Source: Curtobacterium sp. 9128
GTDB lineage: Bacteria > Actinomycetota > Actinomycetes > Actinomycetales > Microbacteriaceae
DNA length: 64,000 nt
Assembly (NCBI RefSeq): GCF_007673775.1
Contig: NZ_VEAF01000004.1
Coordinates: forward strand, 125,451 to 189,450
Direction of reading: 5' to 3'
Shown here: positions 15,352 through 24,961 of the stretch, one piece after another
Position numbering within the stretch: position 1 is the stretch's first letter
Layout: the number at the start of each line of letters is the position of its first letter
Translations under genes and position numbers: made by a program
Notes under the pieces: generated by a model
The model's input: the letters and a program-made list of their open reading frames with translations, nothing else
Database searches by the model: none
Told to the model about the DNA's origin: nothing

Positions 15352-17094
15352 TCAGGCGCGCGCCGTCGCGGTCGTGAGCGGCACGATCACGCCGTGCGAC
15401 TCGCGCAGCACGTCGAGGGTGCGCTGGACCTCGTCCGCACGCTCCTCCGTCGTCCAGCCGAGCGCCTCGGCGAGCACGTCCGCCAGTTCGTCGAGCAGGT
15501 CGATCGTGACCCCGCCGACGAACGCCAGGTTCGTACGGCGCAGCACGACGTCGATCAGGTGGACCGCCTGCTCGTGCTCGGCGAAGTACGCGACCTCGGC
15601 GCGGGTGAGCGCGGGGTCGGACTCCAGCGGTTCGACGGGGCCGTTCGTCAGGACGTCGACGACCTCGGCGGCGCGGGTGCCGTACCGCTCGAGCAGGCCC
15701 TCGACCAGGTGCTCGTCGAGTCCGTCGCGGTGCGACTTGACCCACAGCGCGCGCTGGGCGTCCGTCGTCGGGAACTCCTTGCCACCGCCGATCGGCATAC
15801 CGGTCGTGTCGACCTTGCGGGCGACGCCGAGCTTCGTCGTGGCCTCGGTGGACAGGTGCGCGGCGAGGGCACGGAACGTCGTCCACTTGCCGCCGACGAG
15901 CGAGAGCACGGTGCTGTCCGGCAGGCCGGCGATCGGGGTGTCGACGATCCGGTAGTCACGCGACACGAAGCCGGGGGCGGTGTCCTCGTGGCGGGGGAGC
16001 GGGCGGATGCCCGAGTAGCTGTAGACGATGTGGTCACGGGTGACCTCGATCTGCGGGAAGACGTGCTTCACGAGCCCGAAGAAGTAGTCGATCTCCTCCT
16101 CGGTCGTCGTGACCGGCTTCGACGGGTCGGCGTCGATGTCGGTCGTGCCGATGAGCACCCGGCCCTTGAGTGGGTAGATCAGCACGATGCGGCCGTCGTC
16201 GTTCTCGAAGAAGAGCTCGCGGCCCTTGGTGGCCTCGAGCAGTTCGTCGTTGTGCACGACGATGTGGGAGCCCTTCGTGCCACCCATGTACTTCGTCTCG
16301 CCGCCGAACGCGCCGTTCGTCAGGTCGGTCCACGGTCCGGAGGCGTTGACGACGACGTCCGCGGTGAACACGAACTCCTCGCCGGTCTCGCGGTCGCGCA
16401 GCAGCACGCCGCCGTCGCGGGTCCCCGCGGCCTCGACGTAGTTCGTGGCGCGGGCGGTCGCGGCGGAGCCGGTCCCGGTGCCGGCGGCGAGGCCGTCCTT
16501 GAGCACGTCGAGCGCCAGACGCTCCGGCTCGTGCACGCTGGCGTCGTAGTAGGTGCCCGTGTACTTGAGGTCGCGGTTGAGGGCCGGCATGTCCTCGAGC
16601 GCCGCCTTCTTGGTGCGGAAGACGTGCTTCGGGACGGAGCCGCCGTCGCGCGAGAAGGAGTCGTAGATCGTCATGCCGATCTTGATGAGCATCGCGCCGC
16701 GCTCCTTGGTGGAGCGCTGCTTGTGCGTGAGCATCCGCAGCGGGGCGTTCATGATGCCGGAGAACGTCGAGAAGATCGGCATCGTCGTCTGCAGCGGCTT
16801 GACGTAGTGCGGGGCGATCCGGATCAGGCCGTTGCGCTCCTGCACGCTCTCGCGCACCAGGCGGAACTCGCCGTTCTCGAGGTAGCGGATGCCACCGTGG
16901 ATCATGTGGCTCGACGCCGCTGAGGCGCCGGAGGCGTAGTCGCCGCGCTCGACGAGCGCGACGTCGACGCCCTGGAGGGCGAGGTCGCGGAAGGTGGCGA
17001 TGCCGTTGATGCCGCCACCGACGATGAGGACCTGGGCGTTGGGGCGCTCGGTGAGCGAGGTCACCGTGCGTCGGGGCTGCGTCGTCTTCGACAT
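15352..17094 (-). CDS. glpD: Glycerol-3-phosphate dehydrogenase, FAD-dependent
   Basis: 580 residues, membrane-associated oxidation of glycerol-3-phosphate to dihydroxyacetone phosphate with electrons to menaquinone. The FAD-binding GGGINGIA motif is at 26-33, SGASAASSHMIHGGIRYL near 56-73, and GIRPLPRHED and SLVGGKWTTFRALA are typical GlpD stretches; the C-terminal regulatory-like domain is complete. ATG at 17094. Upstream TTCACC and TGTAAC with 17-bp spacing form a likely promoter, and the palindrome at 17176-17189 lies just upstream of it. The divergent SorC gene probably controls it. Confidence 0.95.
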   Translation of the reverse strand: MSKTTQPRRTVTSLTERPNAQVLIVGGGINGIATFRDLALQGVDVALVERGDYASGASAASSHMIHGGIRYLENGEFRLVRESVQERNGLIRIAPHYVKPLQTTMPIFSTFSGIMNAPLRMLTHKQRSTKERGAMLIKIGMTIYDSFSRDGGSVPKHVFRTKKAALEDMPALNRDLKYTGTYYDASVHEPERLALDVLKDGLAAGTGTGSAATARATNYVEAAGTRDGGVLLRDRETGEEFVFTADVVVNASGPWTDLTNGAFGGETKYMGGTKGSHIVVHNDELLEATKGRELFFENDDGRIVLIYPLKGRVLIGTTDIDADPSKPVTTTEEEIDYFFGLVKHVFPQIEVTRDHIVYSYSGIRPLPRHEDTAPGFVSRDYRIVDTPIAGLPDSTVLSLVGGKWTTFRALAAHLSTEATTKLGVARKVDTTGMPIGGGKEFPTTDAQRALWVKSHRDGLDEHLVEGLLERYGTRAAEVVDVLTNGPVEPLESDPALTRAEVAYFAEHEQAVHLIDVVLRRTNLAFVGGVTIDLLDELADVLAEALGWTTEERADEVQRTLDVLRESHGVIVPLTTATARA

Positions 17095-17309
17095 GTGCGT
17101 ACGCGTCGCTTTCTGGTCGGTTCGCTGGTGTTACAGATCGATCGTGCGCCTCGGTGAACGAGCGGGCAACTTGCGTGCACGAACGTGCAGAACACCTGTG
17201 GCGCGGCCCGGAACGGGGGACGGGAGGCTCGACCGGGCTTGCAGACGCCCTGCACGTCCGTGCATGGTTGCTCCATGACCCCGTGGACGCGAACGGACGG
17301 AGTGGTCCG
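17095..17309. promoter_or_regulatory. glpD/sorC divergent control region with two identical-type operators
   Basis: Two perfect 14-bp palindromes of form TGCACG-NN-CGTGCA lie at 17176-17189 and 17251-17264, 75 bases apart (about seven helical turns). The first lies upstream of the likely glpD promoter and the second 46 bases before the SorC start. The spacing would allow looping by a tetrameric SorC protein. The assignment to this SorC is inference from position. Confidence 0.7.
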
Positions 17310-18272
17310 GTGAGCGACGCAGCACAGCCCATGCGCACGCAGCAGGCACTGCGTGCCGCCCACCTGTACTACCTGCAGGACCTGACGATGGACGCGATCG
17401 CCGACGAGCTCGGCACGTCGCGGTCCTCGGTGTCCCGGCTGCTGAAGCACGCCAGGGACACCGGGCTCGTCGACATCCAGATCCGCTCGCCCCTCGACCA
17501 GGCCGCCGCGCTCAGCCGGAACATCCGTGCGCGCTTCGGGGTGCACGCGCACGTCGTGCCGGTGCCGGACCACACGAGCGACGTCGACCGGCTCGAGCGG
17601 GTCGCACTGTCGGCCGCGCGGATCCTGACGCAGTACATCGAGTCGAACATGGTCGTCGGCCTTTCGTGGGGCTCGACGGTGAGCGCCGTCAGCCGGTACC
17701 TCGTGCCGAAGACCACGCACGGCACGACCGTCGTGCAGGTGAACGGCGCCGCGAACACCCGCACGACGGGCATCGTGTACGCCTCGGAGATCCTCCGGCG
17801 CTTCGGCGAGGCCTACGGTGCACTCGTCCAGCAGTTCCCGGTCCCGGCGTTCTTCGACGACCCTGCGACGAAGGAGGCCCTGTTCCGCGAACGCTCGATC
17901 CGCCGCGTGCTCGACCTGCACGAGCGCATGGACGTCGTCGTGTTCGGTGTCGGCGCGCCGCAGGCCCCCGTCCCCTCGCACGTGTACTCGGGCGGCTACC
18001 TCGACCCCGCCGACCGCGAGGAACTCACGACGGCGAAGGTCGTCGGCGACGTCTCGACCGTGTTCTACCGCGCCGACGGGTCGTGGCGGGACATCGGTGT
18101 GAACGCCCGCGCGGGCGGACCCGACCTGGACACGATCAAGCGGGCACCCCGGCGGATCTGCGTCGTCGCCGGGCGGGGCAAGGCCGCGTCGCTCAAGGGG
18201 GCACTCGCCGCCGGTCTGGTCACCGACCTCATCCTCGACGAGAGCATCGGACAGGCGATCCTGCAGCCCTGA
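17310..18272 (+). CDS. SorC-family regulator, probable glpD controller
   Basis: 320 residues. The helix-turn-helix at 27-48 (MDAIADELGTSRSSVSRLL) is followed by a complete SorC effector domain with the GLSWGSTVSAV phosphosugar loop. Start GTG at 17310 with GGACGGAG 7 bases upstream; the next ATG at 17331 is a weaker option. Divergent from glpD, so the likely inducer is glycerol-3-phosphate or a related triose phosphate; that is inference from context. Confidence 0.85.
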   Translation: MSDAAQPMRTQQALRAAHLYYLQDLTMDAIADELGTSRSSVSRLLKHARDTGLVDIQIRSPLDQAAALSRNIRARFGVHAHVVPVPDHTSDVDRLERVALSAARILTQYIESNMVVGLSWGSTVSAVSRYLVPKTTHGTTVVQVNGAANTRTTGIVYASEILRRFGEAYGALVQQFPVPAFFDDPATKEALFRERSIRRVLDLHERMDVVVFGVGAPQAPVPSHVYSGGYLDPADREELTTAKVVGDVSTVFYRADGSWRDIGVNARAGGPDLDTIKRAPRRICVVAGRGKAASLKGALAAGLVTDLILDESIGQAILQP

Positions 18273-18310
18273 CGACATCGATGTCGGTGGTCGGAAGTAC
18301 CGTCGTGCCC

Positions 18311-19264
18311 ATGCATGATCGCCAGAGCTCTCGGTGGTTCCGGCGCCTCGCCGGCACCGACGTCGACGACGCGCTCGCGTTCTTCGCCGCCGACTACGGA
18401 CTGCGCACCCCGACGGTGCGGCGGACGTCCGCCAGCACCAAGTGGGACTTCGCCGGGGTCGGGGACGGCCGCATGTCGCTGCGGACCTCCCGGCTCGGAG
18501 TCGACCTGCACTGCGAGAGCTTCGTCGAGGACGCCTTCGTCATCGCGTGGGTCCGGTCGGGCTCCAGCACGATGACGGCCGGCGGCGAGAGCGTCGACCT
18601 CGAACCCGGCGTCCCCGTGGTGCTCCCGACGGAGAGCGTCTACGAGATCCACCAGCGGGACGTCGCGCTGAGCGTGGTGCACCTCGACCGGACCTTCGTG
18701 ACGGGGCTCGCCGGTGACCCCGCGTTCACCTTCGACCCGCTGCGTCGCCCGTCCGCCGACGGCATGCGGCTGTGGCGCTCGACCGTGCAGCAGCACTCGT
18801 CGCGCTGGCTCGACATGGACCACGAGCTCGACGAGCTCGCACGGCGCGACATCGCCGAGGCGTTCTCGTCGGCGGCGCTCCGGGCGTTCCCGCAGCGCGC
18901 GAGCTGGCGCTCCTCGATCGCGGGCAACGGCCCGGAGCACGAGCGGCTCCGGCGTGCGCTCGAGTTCGTGCACGCCCATGCGAACGAGGCGATCGGCACG
19001 CCGGAGATCGCCGCTGCGGCAGGACTCAGCGCGCGCGGTCTGCAGCAGTCCCTGCGGCGCCACCTCGACCAGACCCCGGGCGAGCTCCTGCGCGAGGTCC
19101 GTCTCGAGGGGGCGCACACCGACCTCCGGCGTGCCGACCGCGACGAGCTGTCCGTCGCGGAGATCGCCCGCTCCTGGGGGTTCGGGCACCTCGGGCGCTT
19201 CTCCGCCGCCTACCGGTCCCGGTTCGGCGAACTCCCGAGCGAGTCGCTCCGCAGTCGCGTCTGA
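18311..19264 (+). CDS. AraC-family transcriptional regulator
   Basis: 317 residues. The N-terminal half resembles the AraC-binding-like domain of AdpA/ActII-type regulators (VDLHCESFVEDAFVIAW, then VVLPTESVYEIH). The C-terminal two helix-turn-helix motifs span about 215-315, with GTPEIAAAAGLSARGLQQSLRRHL as the first and SVAEIARSWGFGHLGRFSAAYRSRFG as the second. ATG 18311 follows TACCGT (18298-18303) by 7 bases, leaderless. An in-frame ATG at 18281 would overlap that promoter. The next gene may be its target. Confidence 0.85.
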   Translation: MHDRQSSRWFRRLAGTDVDDALAFFAADYGLRTPTVRRTSASTKWDFAGVGDGRMSLRTSRLGVDLHCESFVEDAFVIAWVRSGSSTMTAGGESVDLEPGVPVVLPTESVYEIHQRDVALSVVHLDRTFVTGLAGDPAFTFDPLRRPSADGMRLWRSTVQQHSSRWLDMDHELDELARRDIAEAFSSAALRAFPQRASWRSSIAGNGPEHERLRRALEFVHAHANEAIGTPEIAAAAGLSARGLQQSLRRHLDQTPGELLREVRLEGAHTDLRRADRDELSVAEIARSWGFGHLGRFSAAYRSRFGELPSESLRSRV

Positions 19265-19293
19265 GCCGCATCCGTCTCGGTAGCGTTGCCGTC

Positions 19294-20682
19294 ATGGACA
19301 CCGTCGTCGCCCGTCTCCGTTCCGCGCTGGACGATCCGCGGGGTGCGGTCGTCCTCGACGACGACCCGGTGCTCGACGCCGTGCGGACGGACAAGTCCGG
19401 CTGGGTCGCCTCCGGGCGTCCGGCGGCGGTCGTCGAGGCGCGGACGGTCGCGCACGTGCAGGCGACGCTCCGGACCTGCAACGACCTCGGCGTCCCCGTC
19501 GTCCCGCGCGGCGCCGGGACCGGACTGGCCGGCGGCGCGAACGGAACCGACGGCTCGGTCGTGCTGAGCGTCGCCCGGATGGACCGCATCCTCGAGGTCT
19601 CGGTGGAGGACGAACTCGCCGTCGTCGAACCCGGGGTGCTGAACGGGGCACTCAACGCCGCCGTGGCACCGCTCGGGCTCCGGTTCGCACCCGACCCCGC
19701 GAGCGCGGCGATCGCGAGCGTCGGCGGGAACATCGCCACGAACGCAGGAGGACTGCGGTGCGTGAAGTACGGCGTGACGCGGGAGGCCGTGCTCGGGCTC
19801 GACGTCGTGCTGGCGGACGGACGGCTCGTCTCGACCGGACACCGCACCGTCAAGGGCGTGACCGGACTCGACCTGACGGCGCTCCTCGTCGGGTCGGAGG
19901 GCACCCTCGGTGTGGTCGTCGGGGCCACCGTGCGGCTGGTCCCCGTCCCGCCGGGGGAGCCCGCGACGCTCGGTGCGGTCTTCCCCGACGTCCGTGCCGC
20001 CGCTGCCGCCGCCGCCGCGGTGGTCCGCGGTCCGGAACGGCCGTGCACCGTCGAACTGCTCGACGCCGATGCGCTCGCCGGGATCGCGGCGTACCTCGGG
20101 CCGGACCTCGTCGCCGAGACGGTGGGGGACGTCTCCGGCGGCGGAGCGTTCCTCCTCGTCGAGTTCGACGGCGTGGGCGCAGCCGCGGCGGCCCGCGGAG
20201 CCGAGCCGGTCCTCCAGTCCGGCGGCGCCCACGTCCGCCGTGCACGCGACCAGGCGGAGCGCGAGCGCCTGCTGACCGTCCGCCGGTCCTTCCACGCCGC
20301 CATGGAGGCGCGGGGGCGCGTGCTCATCGAGGACGTCGCGGTGCCGCGGAGTCGCCTGGCGGACATGTTCGACCGGGTCCAGGCGATCAGCCGGCAGTAC
20401 GGGGTCGCCATCCCGACCGTCGCCCACGCCGGCGACGGCAACCTGCACCCGAACTTCGTGTTCGACGGAGACGAGGTCCCGCCGCAGGTCTGGGACGCGG
20501 CGGACGCGCTGTTCCGGGCGGCGATCGAGCTCGGCGGCACGCTGACGGGGGAGCACGGGGTGGGCGTCCTGAAACGACGGTGGATCGGCGACGAACTCGG
20601 GGACGACGTCGCCGCACTGCAGCGGGCGATCCGGCAGGTGTTCGACCCGAACGGCATCCTCAACCCGGGCAAGGTGCTGTAG
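19294..20682 (+). CDS. FAD-linked oxidase, glycolate oxidase GlcD / D-lactate dehydrogenase type
   Basis: 462 residues. The FAD-binding PCMH domain has PRGAGTGLAGGAN at 71-83 and SVGGNIATNAGG near 143-154. The FAD-oxidase C-terminal domain ends in HAGDGNLHPNF and GEHGVGVLKRRW. It oxidises a 2-hydroxy acid such as glycolate or D-lactate with FAD; no GlcE/GlcF partners are next to it, which favours a stand-alone D-lactate/D-2-hydroxyacid dehydrogenase. The ATG follows TAGCGT (19281-19286) by 7 bases. Confidence 0.88.
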   Translation: MDTVVARLRSALDDPRGAVVLDDDPVLDAVRTDKSGWVASGRPAAVVEARTVAHVQATLRTCNDLGVPVVPRGAGTGLAGGANGTDGSVVLSVARMDRILEVSVEDELAVVEPGVLNGALNAAVAPLGLRFAPDPASAAIASVGGNIATNAGGLRCVKYGVTREAVLGLDVVLADGRLVSTGHRTVKGVTGLDLTALLVGSEGTLGVVVGATVRLVPVPPGEPATLGAVFPDVRAAAAAAAAVVRGPERPCTVELLDADALAGIAAYLGPDLVAETVGDVSGGGAFLLVEFDGVGAAAAARGAEPVLQSGGAHVRRARDQAERERLLTVRRSFHAAMEARGRVLIEDVAVPRSRLADMFDRVQAISRQYGVAIPTVAHAGDGNLHPNFVFDGDEVPPQVWDAADALFRAAIELGGTLTGEHGVGVLKRRWIGDELGDDVAALQRAIRQVFDPNGILNPGKVL

Positions 20683-20818
20683 CGCCGAATTGCGTCGTAC
20701 GGATGCGCGTTCGGTCATCCGGATGTTCGGCTGTGACCCGCCGGAAACGCGCCAGTGGCTGGATGGTGCTCATCACGTCCGCCCGAGCCGCCGCTCGTCG
20801 CCCACGAAGGAGCCCGCC

Positions 20819-21919
20819 ATGCGCATCGGCGTCCCCACCGAGATCAAGAACAACGAGTACCGCGTCGCAGCCACCCCGGCCGGCGTCGCCGAACTCACAC
20901 TGCACGGACACGAGGTGCTCGTGCAGACCGGAGCCGGGACCGGCTCGTCGTTCCCGGACGACGAGTACGCGGCCGCCGGCGCGACCATCGTCCCGACCGC
21001 CGCCGACGTGTGGTCGCAGGCGTCGGTCGTCCTCAAGGTGAAGGAGCCGGTCGCGTCGGAGTACGCGTCCGTCCGGCCGGGCCAGGTCCTGTTCACGTAC
21101 CTGCACCTCGCGGCGGACCGGCCGCTGACCGACGCGCTCGTCGCCTCGGGTGCGACGGCGATCGCGTACGAGACGGTCCAGCTGCCGGACCGGTCGCTCC
21201 CGCTGCTCTCGCCGATGTCGGAGATCGCCGGACGGCTGTCCGCGCAGGTCGGGGCGAACCACCTGATGGCGGCGCACGGCGGCCGCGGGCTGCTGCTCGG
21301 CGGCGTACCGGGGACGCCGAAGGGGCGGGTCGTCGTCATCGGCGGCGGCGTCGCGGGCGAACACGCGGCGACGATCGCGCTCGGGATGGGTGCCGAGGTC
21401 ACGGTGTTCGACATCAGCCTGCCGCGACTGCGGGCGCTCGATGCCCGGTTCGACGGCCGCGTCACGACGCTGCGCTCCTCCACCCACGCCATCGCGACCG
21501 CGCTCCGCGACGCCGACCTCGTCATCGGGTCGGTGCTCATCCCGGGAGCGTCCGCGCCGAAGCTCGTGACCGACGCCATGGTCGCGGACATGCGCCCGGG
21601 ATCGGTGCTCGTCGACATCGCGATCGACCAGGGCGGGTGCTTCGAGGGCTCGCGGCCGACCACGCACGACGACCCGACGTTCGCCGTGCACGACGCCGTG
21701 TACTACTGCGTCGCGAACATGCCGGGCGCGGTGCCGCGGACGTCGACGATCGCGCTGACGAACGCGACGCTGCCGTACGCCCTCGCGATCGCCGACCAGG
21801 GGTGGGAGGCGGCGCTGGGAGCGGACCCGGCGCTCGCGAAGGGGCTCAACGTGCACGACGGCCGTGTCACCAACGAGGCCGTGGCCGCTGCGCACGGTCT
21901 GGTCGCTGCCGCGGGCTGA
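20819..21919 (+). CDS. ald: Alanine dehydrogenase
   Basis: 366 residues. It catalyses NAD-dependent interconversion of L-alanine with pyruvate and ammonia. [20 protein letters not shown] is the family's N-terminal signature, K73/K75 lie in VLKVKEP, the catalytic His96 is in YLHLAAD, the Rossmann [10 protein letters not shown] is near 172, and the catalytic Asp lies in DIAIDQGG. Length and motifs are complete. GAAGGAG precedes the ATG at 20819. The upstream 136-base region holds a small CATCCGGATG palindrome at 20716-20725. The gene ends before a 50-bp palindromic terminator. Confidence 0.95.
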   Translation: MRIGVPTEIKNNEYRVAATPAGVAELTLHGHEVLVQTGAGTGSSFPDDEYAAAGATIVPTAADVWSQASVVLKVKEPVASEYASVRPGQVLFTYLHLAADRPLTDALVASGATAIAYETVQLPDRSLPLLSPMSEIAGRLSAQVGANHLMAAHGGRGLLLGGVPGTPKGRVVVIGGGVAGEHAATIALGMGAEVTVFDISLPRLRALDARFDGRVTTLRSSTHAIATALRDADLVIGSVLIPGASAPKLVTDAMVADMRPGSVLVDIAIDQGGCFEGSRPTTHDDPTFAVHDAVYYCVANMPGAVPRTSTIALTNATLPYALAIADQGWEAALGADPALAKGLNVHDGRVTNEAVAAAHGLVAAAG

Positions 21920-21979
21920 GCCGGGCGCCGGGACGCGCGCCGGGGTGCGGGCGCGCGCCGTGCGCGGTGCGTTCCCACA

Positions 21980-22029
21980 CGCTGGCCGACACCTCACGGG
22001 CCGCGCGGCCCGTGAGGTGTCGGCCAGCG
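21980..22029. terminator. Perfect 50-bp palindrome between ald and tspO
   Basis: Bases 21980-22029 are fully self-complementary around 22004/22005, giving a stem of up to 23 pairs. It lies between two convergent genes, so it can stop transcription from both sides. No other feature is seen in 21920-22060. Confidence 0.85.
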
Positions 22030-22060
22030 CGAAGAGTCGCGGCAGGCGCGCTGCCGCGCG

Positions 22061-22855
22061 CTACGCGGCGCGCGTGGCCCGCGCGCCCGCCCAGCCGGCG
22101 CGGGTCCGGACCACGACGGTCACGAGGACGGCGGCAGCGGCGGCGACGAGCGCGGCCACCGCGGTCGGCACCGAGACCAGGGGGCCGTCCAGCCGCGCGA
22201 CCGCGACCCACGTCAGCCCCCATGCGAGCGAGGCCGTGGGGGCGAGCCGCCCGCGCCCGGTCAGCGCGAGCAGGACCCCGACCGCCCCGGCGACGAGGGC
22301 CACCAGCACGCCCCAGACGTCCTGCGAGAGCCCGAAGCCCCGGAAGCCCGCCGCCGCGAGCACCGCGGCCGTGTTCGCCGCCGTCGCGACGCACACCCAC
22401 CCGAGGTAGAGCCCGAACGTGCCGTCGGTGACGATCGCCTCGACGGTGCCGGACGGCCGCGTTCGTCGCAGGACGACGAACGTCCAGACCAGCACGGCGA
22501 GCAGCGCGACGATGATCGGCTCGCTCAGCCACAGCAGACCGAACTGCACCGACAGGATCCACGCGGCGTTGAGCAGCAGCGACAGCGTCGCCGGCACCGC
22601 CAGTCGGTCGTGGCGAGCCTCGTCTGCGCGGCGCGGCAGGAACTGCCAGACCGCGAAGGCGATGAGGCCCACGTAGACGACGCTCCAGATGCCGAACGCC
22701 GGACCGTCGGGGGCGATCGCCGTGGACGACGCCGACAGCGCACCGCCCGCGGCGTCCTGGATCGGCGTCCCGCCCGCCGCGCCGGACCCGATGAACGACC
22801 CCACCAGTGCGACGACGGCGCTCGCCGCGATCACGATCTTCCGGAACCACCGCAT
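22061..22855 (-). CDS. TspO/MBR-family membrane protein
   Basis: 264 residues with about seven hydrophobic segments. The family core is at about 40-165 ([19 protein letters not shown], then [17 protein letters not shown] and [16 protein letters not shown]); the C-terminal 90 residues add two further membrane segments, so it is longer than the 160-residue TspO type. TspO proteins bind porphyrins or tetrapyrroles and respond to stress. The ATG at 22855 has AAAGGA upstream. The palindrome TCAGCATGCTGA (22870-22881) lies in its leader. Confidence 0.8.
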   Translation of the reverse strand: MRWFRKIVIAASAVVALVGSFIGSGAAGGTPIQDAAGGALSASSTAIAPDGPAFGIWSVVYVGLIAFAVWQFLPRRADEARHDRLAVPATLSLLLNAAWILSVQFGLLWLSEPIIVALLAVLVWTFVVLRRTRPSGTVEAIVTDGTFGLYLGWVCVATAANTAAVLAAAGFRGFGLSQDVWGVLVALVAGAVGVLLALTGRGRLAPTASLAWGLTWVAVARLDGPLVSVPTAVAALVAAAAAVLVTVVVRTRAGWAGARATRAA

Positions 22856-22869
22856 GACCCGTCCTTTCG

Positions 22870-22881
22870 TCAGCATGCTGA
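22870..22881. promoter_or_regulatory. Palindromic element upstream of tspO-like gene
   Basis: TCAGCATGCTGA is a perfect 12-bp palindrome, extending to 16 of 18 matching bases with its flanks. It lies 15 bases before the start codon and is a plausible repressor site. The regulator is unknown. Confidence 0.45.
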
Positions 22882-22976
22882 TGAACTGTACGGTAGGCCC
22901 TGATCGGCGCCGGCGCGCAGGTCCCGTCCAGGGGGCGGGGGACGTCAGCGCTGCGGGACGTGCGTAGGTTGGGCAC

Positions 22977-23960
22977 GTGACCGTCGAGCTCAACACCGCC
23001 TACGTCGACCGCATCGCCCCGATCGCGAGTCCCTCGCTCGACGACTCCTTCCGGATGATGACCGAGCAGGACGCCAGCGCGTGCATCGTGCTCTTCCAGC
23101 CGGACGCGCAGGAGCTCGGCGACGTCGCCGTGGCGCTCGGCCTGCACGAGCTCGCGGTGGAGGACTCGGCGGAGGGGCACCAGCGACCGAAGCTCGAGCG
23201 GTACGGCTCGACCCTGTTCGCGGTGCTGAAGCCGGCGCTCTACAACGACCGGCTCGAGGAGGTCGAGTTCGGCGAGGTGCACGCCTTCGTCGGCGAGCAG
23301 TTCTTCCTGGCCGTCGTCAAGGCGGACCCCCGCGGGCGGAACGTCGTCCCGCGGGCCCTGCAGCGGATGAGCGGGAAGCCGGGCCTGGTGACGGCGGGCC
23401 CGCAGGCGCAGCTCTGGGCCCTGATGGACTCGATCGTCGACGACTACATCCCGGTCATCGAGGGGCTCGAGGAGGACATCAACCAGATCGAGGACCAGCT
23501 GTTCGCCGGCGTCCCCGGCGTCTCCCGACGGATCTACGAGCTGTTCGGCGAGGTCGTCGACTTCCAGCGGGCAGCCCGTCCGCTCGTCTACATGATCGAG
23601 AGCCTGCACCGCGGCGCCGAGAAGTACCACCTGCCGGTCGAGATGCAGCGGCGCTTCCGCGACGTCCTCGACCACGCGATCCGCACGATCGAGCGCATCG
23701 ACACCTTCCGGCAGCTGCTGCAGAACGCCCTGACGGTCGACGCGACCCTGGCGGCGCAGAAGCAGAACGACGACACGAAGAAGATCTCCGGGTGGGCGGC
23801 GATCCTGTTCGCCCCGACGCTCATCGCGGCGATCTACGGCATGAACTTCACGCACATGCCCGAGCTGTCCTGGCGGTACGGGTACCCGCTGTCCATCCTG
23901 GCGATGGTCGTCTTCGCGGTGGTCCTCTTCGTGGTCTTCAAGGTGAAACGCTGGTTCTGA
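22977..23960 (+). CDS. corA: CorA-family magnesium/divalent cation transporter
   Basis: 327 residues. A large cytoplasmic N-terminal funnel domain is followed by two membrane helices at the C-terminus. The signature YGMNF, near residue 285 at the end of the first helix, forms the selectivity loop, and KVKRWF is the basic tail. It forms a pentamer for Mg2+ or Co2+ uptake. The GTG at 22977 is 6 bases after TAGGTT (22965-22970), leaderless. Confidence 0.92.
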   Translation: MTVELNTAYVDRIAPIASPSLDDSFRMMTEQDASACIVLFQPDAQELGDVAVALGLHELAVEDSAEGHQRPKLERYGSTLFAVLKPALYNDRLEEVEFGEVHAFVGEQFFLAVVKADPRGRNVVPRALQRMSGKPGLVTAGPQAQLWALMDSIVDDYIPVIEGLEEDINQIEDQLFAGVPGVSRRIYELFGEVVDFQRAARPLVYMIESLHRGAEKYHLPVEMQRRFRDVLDHAIRTIERIDTFRQLLQNALTVDATLAAQKQNDDTKKISGWAAILFAPTLIAAIYGMNFTHMPELSWRYGYPLSILAMVVFAVVLFVVFKVKRWF

Positions 23961-24059
23961 TGCTCGACGAGCGTCGGACAGCGGACGCTCCGTCGATTGC
24001 CAGCGCTCCTGCAGCACGCTGGCACCGACCGCACACGGCGTGCCGACAGGATCGGTCAC

Positions 24060-24473
24060 ATGCAGTGTCCCAACGACCAGTCCACCCTCGTCATGACCGA
24101 TCGTTCCGGCATCGAGATCGACTACTGCCCGGAGTGCCGCGGCGTGTGGCTCGATCGCGGCGAGCTCGACAAGATCATCGACCGGGCGGCGCCCGCGACG
24201 TCCGGGCCGATCGCACCGCCGATGGCCGCACCGGCGTACGGCGCCGTCCCCGGGTACACCCCGGGCATGGCCGTCCCCCGCAACGGGTACGCGTCCCCGG
24301 GTTCGCCCGGGTCGCCGGCCTCGTGGGACGCGGGCCGTCGCCGCAGTGACCATGGCCAGCCCTGGTCCGGGCAGCCCTGGTCCGGGCAGCCCTGGTCCGG
24401 CCAGCCCGGGTCCGGGCAGCAGCCCCACGGCCGGAAGCGCCGCGGGAACTGGCTCAGCGAGCTCTTCGACTGA
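24060..24473 (+). CDS. Zinc-ribbon (TFIIB-type) protein with GQPWS repeats
   Basis: 137 residues. The N-terminal zinc ribbon has Cys3, Cys23 and Cys26, with the family stretch CPECRGVWLDRGELDKII. A Pro/Gly/Ala-rich linker contains GQPWS repeated three times plus GQPGS (DNA repeat 24357-24420, 15-bp units), and the basic C-terminus ends in NWLSELFD. Function is unknown; such proteins are often co-encoded with metal or membrane stress genes. The ATG follows CAGGAT by 7 bases. Confidence 0.82.
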   Translation: MQCPNDQSTLVMTDRSGIEIDYCPECRGVWLDRGELDKIIDRAAPATSGPIAPPMAAPAYGAVPGYTPGMAVPRNGYASPGSPGSPASWDAGRRRSDHGQPWSGQPWSGQPWSGQPGSGQQPHGRKRRGNWLSELFD

Positions 24474-24497
24474 CCGGCAGCGCTCCGAGCGCCGGAG

Positions 24498-24908
24498 TCA
24501 GGGCTCGTAGCGCAGCCACACCAGCACGATCGGCTCGTCGTCCGGCACCGTCGCACCCTCGGTCCGCAGCCAGAACCGCCGGTGTCGCGCCCGCCAGTCC
24601 TCGATGTCGGTGAAGCCCTCGCCCTCGGCCTCGGCGAACGACCACGGGACCTCGGTGAGGGGCACGACCTCGACCGCGGTGACGACGACCGTCCCCATCG
24701 GGCGGTCGTCGTCGTCGAGGAGGGCCAGGCGCTCCCCGACCTGCTCGAGCTCCTCGCCCTCCGCCGCGTAGTCGGCGAGGCGTCCGGCCGTCGCCGTCTT
24801 CGTGCCGTCGGCGACCAGTGCGGTCAGTCGCTGCCGGAGGGGGCCGTTGTCACCGAGTTCGAGGCCGCGGAGCGGTCCGTGGCCGGGGACGTCGAAGCGG
24901 GTGTCCAT
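24498..24908 (-). CDS. ASCH-domain protein
   Basis: 136 residues. The ASCH fold spans about 16-134: TKTATAGRLADYAAEGEELEQVGERLALLDDD matches the basic KTATxR/L entry helix, and FADIEDWRxxHRRFW-like and EPIVLVWLRYE stretches close it. ASCH proteins bind RNA or hydrolyse N4-acetylcytidine (YqfB). A Lys and a Thr spaced three apart (TKTAT) fit the YqfB catalytic pair. The ATG at 24908 follows TACGGT (complement of 24915-24920) by 6 bases. It diverges from the ClC gene. Confidence 0.8.
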   Translation of the reverse strand: MDTRFDVPGHGPLRGLELGDNGPLRQRLTALVADGTKTATAGRLADYAAEGEELEQVGERLALLDDDDRPMGTVVVTAVEVVPLTEVPWSFAEAEGEGFTDIEDWRARHRRFWLRTEGATVPDDEPIVLVWLRYEP

Positions 24909-24961
24909 CGGGTCACCGTAGCGAACGAGAGCACCTGCCGGCGGCCGATAGGGTTTCCGAC

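Noticed and set aside
18281-18311. ATG start for the AraC gene at 18281
   Set aside because: It would place the TACCGT promoter hexamer inside the gene; the leaderless start at 18311 fits the pattern of neighbours.
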